The notes under the pieces: model-generated | What the model was told of the DNA's origin: nothing | Databases searched by the model: none | The model's input: the letters and a program-made list of their open reading frames with translations, nothing else | Translations under genes and position numbers: made by a program | Assembly: GCF_008064665.1 (NCBI RefSeq) | Contig: NZ_VRZA01000008.1 | Coordinates: 62,001-126,000, forward strand | Direction: 5' to 3' | Origin: Parahaliea maris | Lineage (GTDB): Bacteria; Pseudomonadota; Gammaproteobacteria; Pseudomonadales; Halieaceae | Length of the DNA: 64,000 nt | Part shown: one piece after another, positions 15,969-24,551 of the stretch | Layout: every line of letters begins with the position of its first letter | Numbering within the stretch: the stretch's first letter is position 1

Positions 15969-17555
15969 TCAGCTGAACACCAGCCCGGGGAAGCCCTCGC
16001 TGATATTGGCATCCAGCTTTTGCTTGTACTCACGCCCCACGTAGGGCATGAGTACCCGCGGCTTGCCCGCAATGTTGGCGCCCATGTACCAGGACCCGGC
16101 CTGTGGAAACAGGGTCTGGTTCGCCTCGTCCGCGGCGTGGTCCATCCACTGCTGCTGCGCCTCCCGGGTGATTTCGATGGTGGCACTGCCCGCCTCGCGG
16201 GCGCGGGCCAGCACCTCCATGATCCAGTCGACATGCTGTTCGATAGAGAGGATCACGTTCTGGATCACCGAAGGGCTGAATGGGCCGGTGATAGTAAACA
16301 GGTTGGGGAAGCCCGCCACGGTGGTGCCCAGGAAAGAGGTCGGCCCTTCAGCCCAGGCGTCCTGCAGGCTTAGCCCGTTGCGGCCAACCGGGTTGATGCG
16401 AGTCAGGGCGCCGGTCATGGCATCGAAACCCAGGGCGTAGACAATGGCATCTACCGGGTACTCGCGAGCCTCGGTCTTCACGCCCTGGGGGGTAATCTCC
16501 ACCAGGGGCTCCTCCTGCAGGCTGACCAGATGCACGTGGGGCAGGTTGTAGGTCTGATAGTAGTTGGTGTCGACGCAGGCCCGCTTGGTAGCAATCGGGT
16601 AGCCGTGGGGTGTGAGGCGCCGGGCGGTGTCGGGGTCGTCAACAATGTCCTGGATTCGCTCGCGCACGAATTCTGCTGCCGCGGCATTGATTCGCTCGTC
16701 CTTGGTCAGACGCGGAATCTGTACGGTGGAGACCAGGCCGCCCCCGTTCCAGAGGATTTTGACGTGCTCTGCCAGTTCCTCGTCGCTGGGCTCCCAGTCC
16801 TCGGGCAGCATCTCGATTCCCGGCTCGCCCGCCGCCAGCGCAGCGCGGTAGTCTTCGTACATGGCCTCGAAGGCCTGCCGTTCTTCCTCGGGAATCGGAC
16901 CGTTGAGCGCGGGTAAACTGAAATTCGGTGTGCGCTGGAATACGTGCACACTCTCGGCCTGCTCGGCAATCAGGGGAATGGACTGGATCGCCGAGGACCC
17001 CGTGCCGATCACCGCCACCCGTTTGCCGCTGAAATCGACCCCCTCATGGGGCCAGGTGCTGGTCTGGTAGCTGTCGCCCTGGAAGCTGTCCTGACCGGGA
17101 AAGTCGGGCTCGTTGGGCACAGAGAGGCAGCCGGTGGCGAGGAACAGGTACTTGCCGCGCCAGGTACCGGCCGCGTCGGTTTCCACCACCCATTCGCAGT
17201 TCGCCTCGTCATATCGGGCCGATTCCACCCGGGTACTGAAGCGAAAGAAGGGGCGCAGATCGTAGGTGTCGGCCACCAACTGCGCATACTCCAGGATTTC
17301 CGGCTGGGTGGCATATTTCTCGCTCCAGCGAAAATTGTGGCGCAGCTTGTCCGACCAGCTGTAAGAGTACAGCAGGCTCGGTATGTCGCAGCGTGCCCCC
17401 GGATATCGGTTCCAGTACCAGGTGCCCCCGACGTCCCCCGCTGCATCAAAACCCTGTACCGAATACCCTGCTTCCCGCAGGCGGTGAACCAGGTACATAC
17501 CGCCGAAACCAGCGCCAACCACAATACAGTCCGCTGTTGTCCTGTTGTCACTCAC
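15969..17555 (-). CDS. Baeyer-Villiger-type flavin monooxygenase
   Basis: FAD- and NADPH-dependent class B monooxygenase, 528 residues, similar to cyclohexanone/phenylacetone monooxygenases that turn ketones into esters or lactones. The FAD Rossmann motif is VVGAGFGGMYLVHRL at the N-terminus, GDVGGTWYWNRYPGARCD is typical of type I BVMOs, and the NADPH Rossmann motif is VAVIGTGSSAIQ. The BVMO fingerprint reads FQGDSYQTSTWP, with Gln in the place of the usual His. The start is GTG at 17555 after GGAGGAG. It lies 63 bp downstream of the TetR gene, probably in one operon. Confidence 0.87.
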   Translation of the reverse strand: MSDNRTTADCIVVGAGFGGMYLVHRLREAGYSVQGFDAAGDVGGTWYWNRYPGARCDIPSLLYSYSWSDKLRHNFRWSEKYATQPEILEYAQLVADTYDLRPFFRFSTRVESARYDEANCEWVVETDAAGTWRGKYLFLATGCLSVPNEPDFPGQDSFQGDSYQTSTWPHEGVDFSGKRVAVIGTGSSAIQSIPLIAEQAESVHVFQRTPNFSLPALNGPIPEEERQAFEAMYEDYRAALAAGEPGIEMLPEDWEPSDEELAEHVKILWNGGGLVSTVQIPRLTKDERINAAAAEFVRERIQDIVDDPDTARRLTPHGYPIATKRACVDTNYYQTYNLPHVHLVSLQEEPLVEITPQGVKTEAREYPVDAIVYALGFDAMTGALTRINPVGRNGLSLQDAWAEGPTSFLGTTVAGFPNLFTITGPFSPSVIQNVILSIEQHVDWIMEVLARAREAGSATIEITREAQQQWMDHAADEANQTLFPQAGSWYMGANIAGKPRVLMPYVGREYKQKLDANISEGFPGLVFS

Positions 17556-17618
17556 CTTGTACTCCTCCAGCTGTTTGTTATCTCTTTACACGGGAACAGT
17601 TGCGGGCCGGGGTTTTTG

Positions 17619-18302
17619 TCAGGCCGGGCCCATGCGATCGATCTGGGCCTCTATGACCGTGAGCGCAGAGGTGAGGCCGCCCTCTCGCGGGCTGGCTTTA
17701 CAGCCGCCGTCCCGCAGGTAGCGCAGGGAAACCGGACGTGTGCTACTGAATGCCGACAGGCTGGCGTGAAGCATCAGGGCCTCGAGATGAGCCGCCTCAT
17801 CCGGGGACGCCTTGCCCTCGATACAAGCGATCAATTGCGCGGTAATTTCTACACCGGGTTGCCACAGATCCTTGTAGAGCACCTCAAACGCGGGGCCCTG
17901 TTCGGTCATCTCCCGCAATACAAAACCGGTACGCAGATCGGCATCGGCATCGTCATTGGAAATGGCGCTCACCCGGCGCATCACTTCTTTCAGGTAGCTG
18001 CGCGCCTGGGCGGGCGAGAGCCCCCCCTCCAGCGCCGCAGCGACTTCATCGATATAGTTACCCAGGCCCTCTTCGTAGCGCGCCACGATTTCATGGGCGC
18101 AGGCCATGTACAGGCCTTCCTTGTTTTCGAAGTAATACTTGATGGCGGGCAGTGAAACGCCCGCAGCTTCCGCGATACGGCGGGTGGTCGCGAGCGCAAA
18201 GCCGTCGCGGCCGAAGATACGCAGCGCCGCCTGCAATATCCTCGCTTGCGCTTCCTGTCCGCGCACCTGGGGTGGGCTCGTCAGTGATGCTTGTGAGGGC
18301 AT
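17619..18302 (-). CDS. TetR-family regulator of the monooxygenase operon
   Basis: TetR-type repressor of 227 residues. The N-terminal helix-turn-helix is QARILQAALRIFGRDGFALATTRRIAEAAGVSLPAIKYYFENKEGLY, described here by its ends; the C-terminal ligand domain resembles the DUF1956/CecR type. AGGAGAG precedes the ATG at 18302. Two matching palindromes lie 80-120 bp upstream, so it probably represses its own operon with the monooxygenase. The inducer is unknown; a ketone or lipid would fit. Confidence 0.87.
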   Translation of the reverse strand: MPSQASLTSPPQVRGQEAQARILQAALRIFGRDGFALATTRRIAEAAGVSLPAIKYYFENKEGLYMACAHEIVARYEEGLGNYIDEVAAALEGGLSPAQARSYLKEVMRRVSAISNDDADADLRTGFVLREMTEQGPAFEVLYKDLWQPGVEITAQLIACIEGKASPDEAAHLEALMLHASLSAFSSTRPVSLRYLRDGGCKASPREGGLTSALTVIEAQIDRMGPA

Positions 18303-18380
18303 GTCCTCTCTCCTGAGTTCTTTTTTACCGAGCTCTTGTTATCGGTGCTCTTGTCTACCAAACAGAAGCTCGCGGCAAAC

Positions 18381-18421
18381 TATATCGCTTGATATAAATC
18401 TTAACTATATCAAGTGATATC
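18381..18421. promoter_or_regulatory. Double TetR operator
   Basis: Two 16-bp boxes, TATATCGCTTGATATA (18381-18396) and TATATCAAGTGATATC (18406-18421). The second, read on the other strand, matches the first at 14 of 16 positions, and each is a near-perfect palindrome. Centres are 25 bp apart. They lie upstream of the TetR gene and of no other start, so they are its likely operators. Confidence 0.65.
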
Positions 18422-18436
18422 AATCAAGCGCCGAAG

Positions 18437-18467
18437 CAAAAAAATCCCGCCTGCATCAGCCGGCGGG
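18437..18467 (-). terminator. Rho-independent terminator of the enoyl reductase/membrane protein operon
   Basis: On the minus strand CCCGCC and GGCGGG arms are followed by ATTTTTTT. It lies 24 bp after the stop of the membrane protein gene, a standard intrinsic terminator, and separates it from the TetR promoter region. Confidence 0.8.
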
Positions 18468-18491
18468 AACAACCTGAGGGCACTGTCTGGC

Positions 18492-19235
18492 TCAGGGCAT
18501 GAACGGGCCTGGGGGGCGCAACCCCCCCGGTGTGCCCTCGACATGGGCGGCGGCAAAGGCCAGCGCCCAGTCGGTGCTGGCGATGACCTCACCCAGCACC
18601 AACGCCAGGGCGGGCAACACCAGGGTCCACCACCAGGCGGGATGTACTTTGCCGTGCCATAGCTTGTCGGCCAACATCCCGATCAGCGGGAATACCATGG
18701 CCGCGATGAATATGATGATGAAGGTATAGGGTACGGTGAGGGGCAGCGGCAGCAGCCGCGCCAGCCCCGGAGCGGCCACGCAGGCCATGGCGCCAAACAG
18801 CAAGCGGCGATGCCAGTCGGTCTGGCCACGGCGCATGACACCCCAGCCCGCCAGGATGGCGAACGCCAGAATATGAAAGATGTTCACGAACAGAAATTCC
18901 GCCTGGCCGAAAAAAGGCGGGCCGCCCAGCACCCTGAGAGTCACCAGGGTCAGCCATATGGCCAGTACCAACATCACGGGAATCAGCAGCGCGGTGAGCT
19001 TCCCCAGGCGCCGGTGCAGCTGGATCTGCTGCCCGTAAATGAGCGAGTTTTGTACGACGTAGAGTAGCGTCCAGCCAAAGAACACCGCCGCGTGGATATG
19101 GTAGATGAGCGGCACCGACAGGCTTGAGCGCCCCATCGCGAGGTTCAGCCCGAAGCCCGCAGCAACGGCGATGGCCATGATCCAGGCCATCACCATGAAA
19201 AACAGCGCTTCGCGCGGCGCGGTAGCATTCGTCAT
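18492..19235 (-). CDS. Multi-pass membrane protein, DUF2306-like
   Basis: Integral membrane protein of about 247 residues with six or seven hydrophobic segments. The region HIHAAVFFGWTLLYVVQNSL followed by QIQLHRRLGKLTALLIPVML resembles DUF2306-type proteins with paired His residues in helices, but I am not certain of the family. The start is ATG at 19235, overlapping the TGA of the upstream reductase gene as ATGA, so the two are translationally coupled and may act together. A good terminator follows. Function unknown; conserved His residues could bind haem or metal. Confidence 0.65.
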   Translation of the reverse strand: MTNATAPREALFFMVMAWIMAIAVAAGFGLNLAMGRSSLSVPLIYHIHAAVFFGWTLLYVVQNSLIYGQQIQLHRRLGKLTALLIPVMLVLAIWLTLVTLRVLGGPPFFGQAEFLFVNIFHILAFAILAGWGVMRRGQTDWHRRLLFGAMACVAAPGLARLLPLPLTVPYTFIIIFIAAMVFPLIGMLADKLWHGKVHPAWWWTLVLPALALVLGEVIASTDWALAFAAAHVEGTPGGLRPPGPFMP

Positions 19236-20494
19236 TGTGGCAGTTCCTCGAAGGTCAGGCCCGCATGACGGCAAAGCCGCGTGAGATAACGCTCATCGAA
19301 CAGCGTCGCCGGGGTCCAGAACCCACCGCCGCGTCCCGCCTTCCCGGTGTTGTCGGCGTCGCCCTGGACGAGGTCAAAGGCGAGACTGAGGGCCGCCTGG
19401 CCCAGCATCTTTGCCGTGGAGCCGTAACCGGGATCCCGGTCGCCCGTGACCTTGACCCGCACACGGTCACCGGATGCGGTTTCTCCTGAAAACCGAAGAT
19501 CGAAACGACCCGAGCGCTGCGCCTCCTCGTCAGGTCCCTCTCCCGGGCTCGGAAACACGAAACGCTCCATCAGCTGCCGCACCGGGCCTATCGCGGCCCC
19601 CGCCATCACAGCACCCAGACCGCCAGCGAGCGAGACTGCCCTCAGACGGCCCTGGATTCCGGCGCCCATCAACATCGCCTCGTTGTACGTGAAGTCCTCG
19701 CCATAGGCGTTCTCTGCCAATGCATTGGACCGGTGCACAACGCGCTCATTGATCATCGCCATGACAAAGGGGCCAATCCAGGCGTCAAAATCCGCATCGT
19801 ACTCGGCCGACGTCACGGCGTGCTGCCGGGCGCGAGACGGGGCACCGTCGGGGCAAATCGAGTAAGGGTTCTGCAACTCCTGCCGCAGGGCAGGGTTGGC
19901 CGCAGCTTCCTTCATCATATTGAGCAAACTGGCCACCGTGCCACCCGACGCCCCGCCCTTCAGGAACTTCACTCGCATCTTTACCCGACTGGCCGGTTCG
20001 CCGAAGTGGCTGACCGCGAGTTGCTGCAGGAAAAACACCCCCATGTCCGAGGGTACCGAGTCGAATCCGCAGCAATGTACGATGCGCGCCCCGGAGGCCT
20101 CGGCCATCTCAGCATAGGTGTCGATCATGCGGCGTATCCACTGCACCTCACCGGTCAGGTCACAGTAATCGGTGCCGGTCGCCGCACACTCCCTGACCAG
20201 CGGCTCGCCGTAGAGGGCATAAGGGCCGACGGTGGAGACCACGACACGGGTGGCAGAGCACAGCGCCTTCAACTGGTCCTCGTCGGCGGCATCGGCAACG
20301 ATCAGCGGCAGGCTGCCCCCCTCTCCCCCCAACGACGACCTGAGGGCCAGCAACTTCGCTTCCGAGCGCCCGGCGATCGCCCAGCGAATGCACTCCTCGG
20401 ACGTCGCGCAATAGTCAACGAGGTAACGGGTCAGAATCTGACCGACGAAGCTGGTGGCTCCGAATACGACGATATCGTAGGGTGAGTTTTGCAC
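19232..20494 (-). CDS. Saccharopine dehydrogenase-like trans-acting enoyl reductase family protein
   Basis: NAD(P)-dependent reductase of 420 residues, similar to mycobacterial trans-acting enoyl reductases and saccharopine-dehydrogenase-like oxidoreductases. The N-terminal Rossmann fold has YDIVVFGATSFVGQILTRYL, then AIAGRSEAKL, STVGPYALYGEPLVREC, DLTGEVQWIRRMID and HCCGFDSVPSDMGVF, all typical. The start is GTG at 20494 with AGGAG 8 nt upstream. It is coupled to the downstream membrane protein. Mycobacterial members modify complex lipids; here the substrate is unknown but probably a lipid or acyl chain. Confidence 0.8.
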   Translation of the reverse strand: MQNSPYDIVVFGATSFVGQILTRYLVDYCATSEECIRWAIAGRSEAKLLALRSSLGGEGGSLPLIVADAADEDQLKALCSATRVVVSTVGPYALYGEPLVRECAATGTDYCDLTGEVQWIRRMIDTYAEMAEASGARIVHCCGFDSVPSDMGVFFLQQLAVSHFGEPASRVKMRVKFLKGGASGGTVASLLNMMKEAAANPALRQELQNPYSICPDGAPSRARQHAVTSAEYDADFDAWIGPFVMAMINERVVHRSNALAENAYGEDFTYNEAMLMGAGIQGRLRAVSLAGGLGAVMAGAAIGPVRQLMERFVFPSPGEGPDEEAQRSGRFDLRFSGETASGDRVRVKVTGDRDPGYGSTAKMLGQAALSLAFDLVQGDADNTGKAGRGGGFWTPATLFDERYLTRLCRHAGLTFEELPQ

Positions 20495-20853
20495 GGTTAT
20501 GCTCCTGGCGGGTTGTCCGACTGATCCCCGGACGGGGTGTGACGGGAATGGAGTCCTAGTCTAGCAGGCCCTGTACCCCAGCCACCGTCCAACGGGCGCC
20601 AGCACACGCAGGGCCCCATCCCAGACAAGGGGATGGGGAGCTACCGGCAGCAAACACCAACAGGCCCAGAAGACACGACACCGCAATCGCCAGCTTTTTC
20701 ATCCATTGCCCCCGGTCGCAAGCGACCTCTCCCTGAGCCATCCACCAGGCTCAGTTCCAGGGCGTGGCCCGGGGTGGGGTCAAGTCGAAACTGGACTTAA
20801 GTGTAATCTGCAGCGAGACACGATGACCGTGTCTCGCTGCGGCCGGGAGTGCG
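20495..20853. other. Intergenic region with hairpins and one doubtful small ORF
   Basis: About 360 bp without a convincing gene. It holds the promoter side of the enoyl reductase operon, a 9-bp stem CCCCATCCC/GGGATGGGG at 20614-20638, and a 13-bp stem at 20810-20840. A 48-codon minus-strand ORF (20556-20702) starts like a signal peptide (MKKLAIAVSCLLGLLVFAAG) behind GGGGG, but its second half is translated hairpin and looks like a dispersed repeat. I do not call it a gene. Confidence 0.5.
20810..20840 (-). terminator. Strong hairpin downstream of the MDR oxidoreductase gene
   Basis: GCAGCGAGACACG and CGTGTCTCGCTGC form a perfect 13-bp stem with a 5-base loop, 14 bp after the oxidoreductase stop. 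No T-run follows, so it may act as a 3' stabiliser or a weak terminator. Confidence 0.55.
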
Positions 20854-21960
20854 CTAGGCGTGGGGCGTGACCAGGTACTTCTCGCCGGTCTTCATGGCGC
20901 TGTAATCGAGCACTGCGTCACGCGTCAGCATCTCCTCCAGCGACACCCTGCTCTTGTAGCTGCTGGCGAAGGTGGACGTCAGTCCTTCCAGCACGCGCTT
21001 GCGCATGGCAACAACGGTTTCCATGCCCGCGGTTTGCAGGAAGGGGGTGAGCAGCCAGCCGGATACCGTCCAGCCAAAACCGTAGGCCGGGGTGAGAATC
21101 GTCGGCCCGAGGTCGAGCCGGCCGTAGATGTACATCTTCTTCGGCTGGTCGGAGCCGTAGCGCGAAAACTCAGACATTTTCCGGACGGCTACCTGCTCCA
21201 TCGCCTTCAGGCAGGTGTCCACCATCTGGCCGCCGCCAATGGGATCGAACCCGAGGTAGGCGCCGGTCGCATCGATGGCGTCACGCAGTTGTGCCATAAA
21301 GTCTGCATCGGAGGAATTAACGATGTGGGCCGCGCCAAGGCCTGAAAGCAGCTCAACATGCTCCGCCTTGCGCACAATATTCACCAGTTCGATCCCGTCC
21401 TCCTTGCAGGCTTGCAAAAGCATCTGGCCGAGGTTGGAAGCCGCCGCGGTATGAATGATGGCCTTGTGGCCCTCACGCTTGGCGGTTTCGACGAAACCCA
21501 GCACCGTCATGGGGTTGACGAAGGCGGAGGCGCCGGCCTCCGAGGAGATATCACCCAGGGGCAGGCACATGCCCGCGTCGGCAATACAGTACTGCGAGTA
21601 GGCGTTCCCGGGCACGCAGGCCACCCGCTGGCCGATCAGCGCCTGCGCGGCTTCGCTTTCGCCAGCGGCGATCACGGTACCCGCGCCTTCATTGCCGACG
21701 GGCAAGTTCATCCCGTGGCGCCCCTTCTGGGCGCTGAAGAAAGGCTCGGGCATGGGCGCGACAAACTTGCCGGCGGAATACTCGGCATTTTCAAGGTCTG
21801 CCCCGCTGGTCAGGAGGGCGAGATCGGAGGGGTTAATGGGCGCCGCCTCCATTTTCACCAGCACCTGGTTGCCGGTGGGATCGGGGAAGCTCTGTTCTAC
21901 GATTTCTACGGTGAGCTTGCCGTCCGCAAGGGTGCTGAATAGCTGTTTTCCGGTGGTCAT
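20854..21960 (-). CDS. Zinc-free MDR-family NAD(P)H:quinone oxidoreductase-like protein
   Basis: Medium-chain dehydrogenase/reductase of 368 residues. The N-terminal GroES-like fold shows VLVKMEAAPINPSDLALLTSG and PVGNEGAGTVIAAGE; the nucleotide fold shows a variant glycine motif AIIHTAAASNLGQMLLQACK. Zinc-binding Cys clusters of alcohol dehydrogenases are absent, as in quinone oxidoreductases. It lies 165 bp downstream of a TetR gene transcribed the same way, and an operator-like box copied from the TetR promoter occurs in its own promoter. Likely roles are reduction of enones or quinones, possibly as detoxification. Confidence 0.82.
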   Translation of the reverse strand: MTTGKQLFSTLADGKLTVEIVEQSFPDPTGNQVLVKMEAAPINPSDLALLTSGADLENAEYSAGKFVAPMPEPFFSAQKGRHGMNLPVGNEGAGTVIAAGESEAAQALIGQRVACVPGNAYSQYCIADAGMCLPLGDISSEAGASAFVNPMTVLGFVETAKREGHKAIIHTAAASNLGQMLLQACKEDGIELVNIVRKAEHVELLSGLGAAHIVNSSDADFMAQLRDAIDATGAYLGFDPIGGGQMVDTCLKAMEQVAVRKMSEFSRYGSDQPKKMYIYGRLDLGPTILTPAYGFGWTVSGWLLTPFLQTAGMETVVAMRKRVLEGLTSTFASSYKSRVSLEEMLTRDAVLDYSAMKTGEKYLVTPHA

Positions 21961-22046
21961 GTCATGTACTCCTTATACCGGGGCACAGGGGCCCCGCTTT
22001 ATTTGCGGGTGTGGTGCAGGGGTGCTGGCTGTAGCGAGGGCATATA

Positions 22047-22064
22047 TTGTCACTGTTTATGCCA
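22047..22064. promoter_or_regulatory. Candidate TetR operator, copy upstream of the MDR oxidoreductase
   Basis: TTGTCACTGTTTATGCCA matches TTGACATTATTTATGTCA of the TetR promoter (22750-22767) at 14 of 18 positions. It lies 87 bp upstream of the oxidoreductase ATG, so the same regulator likely controls both genes. Confidence 0.55.
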
Positions 22065-22125
22065 ATATGTAAACCGCCGTGAGCGAGTCACGGCGCCGTG
22101 GCAAGACGACGGGACGCCACCAGCA

Positions 22126-22719
22126 TCATCCCCGGGCGCCCAACAGGGATTTGAGCAGCCCCGTCACCAGGCAGATACTCGCCTTCTTGCTCAGGTTCTG
22201 GTGCTCGCGCAGGCGGTGCCACATCTCGAATGACGCCACGGCATCCACCGCTTCGCGCTGGTCCCTGGGGAGGGATTTCAACTCCGGCAGCCAGTTGTCG
22301 AGATCCTTGCGCAGACTTCGCTGATTCCTGGCGTAGTTCCTGCGCAACACTTCGGAGCGCCAGAGTTGGGCCTGGGTGCTGAGTACAACGGTTTTCACAC
22401 ACTCGTACGCGTCGGCATGGCGCTCGACCGCGTGCTCGATCCGCTCCTCCAGCGTGCCATTGCGGTCACCGCCGAGAAAGAGCGCTTCGTAAGAATCCCG
22501 TATTTGTGAATCGACACCGGCAAACAGGGCTTCCATGTCCTCGAAACGCCGGAAGAAGGAGCGAATTCCGACTCCAGCGCGCTCGGATATCTGCTGGGCT
22601 GTGGGGACCAGAACCCCCTCCTCCATCAGCGCCAACGCAGCATCGATGATCGCTTTGCGACTGCGCTCACTGCGCAACCGCCGGCCATCGACGGCCCCGG
22701 CGTTTACGGTGTCAGACAT
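22126..22719 (-). CDS. TetR-family regulator
   Basis: TetR-type repressor of 197 residues. The DNA-binding domain runs from RSERSRKAIIDAALALMEEG through QQISERAGVGIRSFFRRFED; the C-terminal half is a helical ligand domain with no clear subfamily. GGAAGAG precedes the ATG at 22719. A palindrome TGACAT-TATTT-ATGTCA sits 32 bp upstream of the ATG and a related site lies before the next gene, the MDR oxidoreductase, which is its likely target. It follows the tannase-family gene on the same strand but has its own promoter region. Confidence 0.87.
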   Translation of the reverse strand: MSDTVNAGAVDGRRLRSERSRKAIIDAALALMEEGVLVPTAQQISERAGVGIRSFFRRFEDMEALFAGVDSQIRDSYEALFLGGDRNGTLEERIEHAVERHADAYECVKTVVLSTQAQLWRSEVLRRNYARNQRSLRKDLDNWLPELKSLPRDQREAVDAVASFEMWHRLREHQNLSKKASICLVTGLLKSLLGARG

Positions 22720-22749
22720 TCTCTTCCAGCAGCTCCGCGAACCAATGTA

Positions 22750-22767
22750 TTGACATTATTTATGTCA
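22750..22767. promoter_or_regulatory. TetR autoregulatory operator
   Basis: TTGACATTATTTATGTCA contains the perfect inverted repeat TGACAT-N5-ATGTCA (22751-22756 and 22762-22767) just upstream of the TetR gene start. Confidence 0.6.
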
Positions 22768-22845
22768 GCATTATGCACAGGCGGTAGAGAGATGGCCAGA
22801 ACCTCAATGGTTCAGCGCAAACTTCAGGTGTACTCAAGGCAGTGA

Positions 22846-24438
22846 TCAGGGTGGGACGCACTGGAAGGAATCCTCCCGATTGGGATCTCCTTCTCCACGA
22901 TACCTGCTGACGTCCGGGTAAGGGCACAGTCGCCGACGGGTATCCGTCGTGACCGTGCTCCAGGCCGGAATGCGCTCTGGCTCGGAGCCGGACTCGACCC
23001 AGTCGACAAGGGGGGACAACATATCGAAACGATCCAGGGCGCGCTCACCGCCGTGACAGTGCCCCATACCCGGTACAAAATACAGTTTTGACCACCGCTT
23101 CACTGCTTCGAGTCCGCCATTGTCTTCGGCCATATCCAGGTAGTAGCCCTGAGTATCCTTCGCGGAAAACCAGGGATCACTTACACCATGGAAAAAGAAG
23201 AGTTTGTGACCACTGCCTGCGAAAGTCGTCAGGTTTTTCAGGGTTGCATTACCCGGCGCGAGTGGGAAATTTTCTGCGATGTCGATTTCTCTTTGCAGGT
23301 CGAAGGGCTGGTCAATCCGGGCCTTGCCCAGGGGACCTGCGACACCCTGTAACAGCCCCGGGATCCCATGCTCCGCTTTGGCGGAGATGCCGGTGTCGTA
23401 GTAGAAGCCGGGATAGATATTCTCGCCACTCGCCAGGCGGGGACCGGCAAAAGCCTCACCCAGCGCTTTCACCTGCTGCTGTGACAGGCAACCCTGGCTA
23501 GTACCTTCCCCGGTACACTGCAGCACCGCAGGATCGAAATCACAGCCCGCAACATCCATGACAAACCCGTCTTCAAGGCCATCGAGACTGTCGCACTGCT
23601 GCAGGAGTGAATCCACAATCAATGCCTGCTGCGCCTCGGAAAATGGCACTCCGCCGTTGGCAGACGAAAGGGCCTGTAGCGTTTTGGCGGACCACAGGTC
23701 GGCTATCTCGGAATAATTGGTTCGCCTGGCGGGCGCGCCGACGATAATGCCGTCGAACAGGTCGGGATAGCGTTGCGACATGGTCATGCCCTCGCGTCCC
23801 CCGGTAGAGCAGCCCGAAAAATACTGGTGTTTGGGTTCGGCCTCATAGTAGTGCGAAACCATCCGATTCCCCAGCAGCGTGGTTTTGTAAACCGCCTGGG
23901 AGTAGAAATTCAACAGCGCCTGCTGATCCTGGAAAAACGTCACATCGAATACGGTATCGCTCTGATGTCCACTGTCGGTGCTCACCACCGCGAATCCTCG
24001 AAACAGGGCGGGAACATCTCCCGACGCCAATGCCCCCAGAGGCTCGCGAACAAGCCCGTTCAGGCCGCCGCCGCCCTGGAACAGGAAGCGCCCGTTCCAG
24101 TCATCGGGCAGGGAGATGCCGAATCCGATTGCATAGGGCTTTTGCCCGGCTCCTGTGCGCTTTTCAAAGTAACCCCGAATCCTGCAGTAAGGCCTGAAGA
24201 CTTCCGCAGATACCTGGCCAGCCAACTCCCCGGGCAGATCGCTGACAGCGGTCACATGTACGGCGGTCACGATCTCGAGATCGCTGCCCTCCTCTGCATA
24301 ATCCACCATGGATTGGCAACGGCCGGCACCAGCGGCTTGCGCCGCTGCCGGCGTCTTTGCGGACACTTCCGTGGACAGGTTGCATCCGGCCAGTGCAATT
24401 ACCACAGAACATAGCAATAGGAATTGAAACAGTTTCAT
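22846..24438 (-). CDS. Tannase/feruloyl esterase family lipoprotein (module A)
   Basis: Exported serine esterase of the tannase/feruloyl esterase family, 530 residues, which cleaves esters of phenolic acids. Signal peptide MKLFQFLLLCSVVIALAGC ends in a lipobox with Cys19, so it is probably anchored in the outer membrane or periplasm. The nucleophile is in SGCSTGGREG (Ser about 211), the Asp in FHGVSDPWFS and the His in PGMGHCHGG; together these form the CS-D-HC pattern in which Cys neighbours of Ser and His are disulfide-linked. It follows a TonB receptor gene, with a hairpin between them, next to quinate/shikimate catabolic genes. A quinate or shikimate ester such as a chlorogenate is the proposed substrate. 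Confidence 0.85.
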   Translation of the reverse strand: MKLFQFLLLCSVVIALAGCNLSTEVSAKTPAAAQAAGAGRCQSMVDYAEEGSDLEIVTAVHVTAVSDLPGELAGQVSAEVFRPYCRIRGYFEKRTGAGQKPYAIGFGISLPDDWNGRFLFQGGGGLNGLVREPLGALASGDVPALFRGFAVVSTDSGHQSDTVFDVTFFQDQQALLNFYSQAVYKTTLLGNRMVSHYYEAEPKHQYFSGCSTGGREGMTMSQRYPDLFDGIIVGAPARRTNYSEIADLWSAKTLQALSSANGGVPFSEAQQALIVDSLLQQCDSLDGLEDGFVMDVAGCDFDPAVLQCTGEGTSQGCLSQQQVKALGEAFAGPRLASGENIYPGFYYDTGISAKAEHGIPGLLQGVAGPLGKARIDQPFDLQREIDIAENFPLAPGNATLKNLTTFAGSGHKLFFFHGVSDPWFSAKDTQGYYLDMAEDNGGLEAVKRWSKLYFVPGMGHCHGGERALDRFDMLSPLVDWVESGSEPERIPAWSTVTTDTRRRLCPYPDVSRYRGEGDPNREDSFQCVPP

Positions 24439-24499
24439 AACGTGAAAGTACCGGGAGCAGCAAAAACAACTCGGGGCCAGTCAGGCCAACCGGAAAGCC

Positions 24500-24521
24500 G
24501 TTACCGCCCGCAAGCGGTAAC
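24500..24521 (-). other. Intercistronic hairpin between TonB receptor and esterase (module A)
   Basis: GTTACCGC and GCGGTAAC form a perfect 8-bp stem 31 bp after the receptor stop. No T-run follows, so it may reduce readthrough into the esterase gene or protect the receptor mRNA. Confidence 0.5.
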
Positions 24522-24551
24522 AGCCTGGTCAGGTGCGCAACGCTTCCGCGC

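Noticed and set aside
20556-20702. 48-codon ORF with a signal-peptide-like start
   Set aside because: The C-terminal half is translated from a hairpin-containing stretch that looks like a dispersed palindromic repeat; no homologue is recalled, so it is described only as part of the intergenic region.
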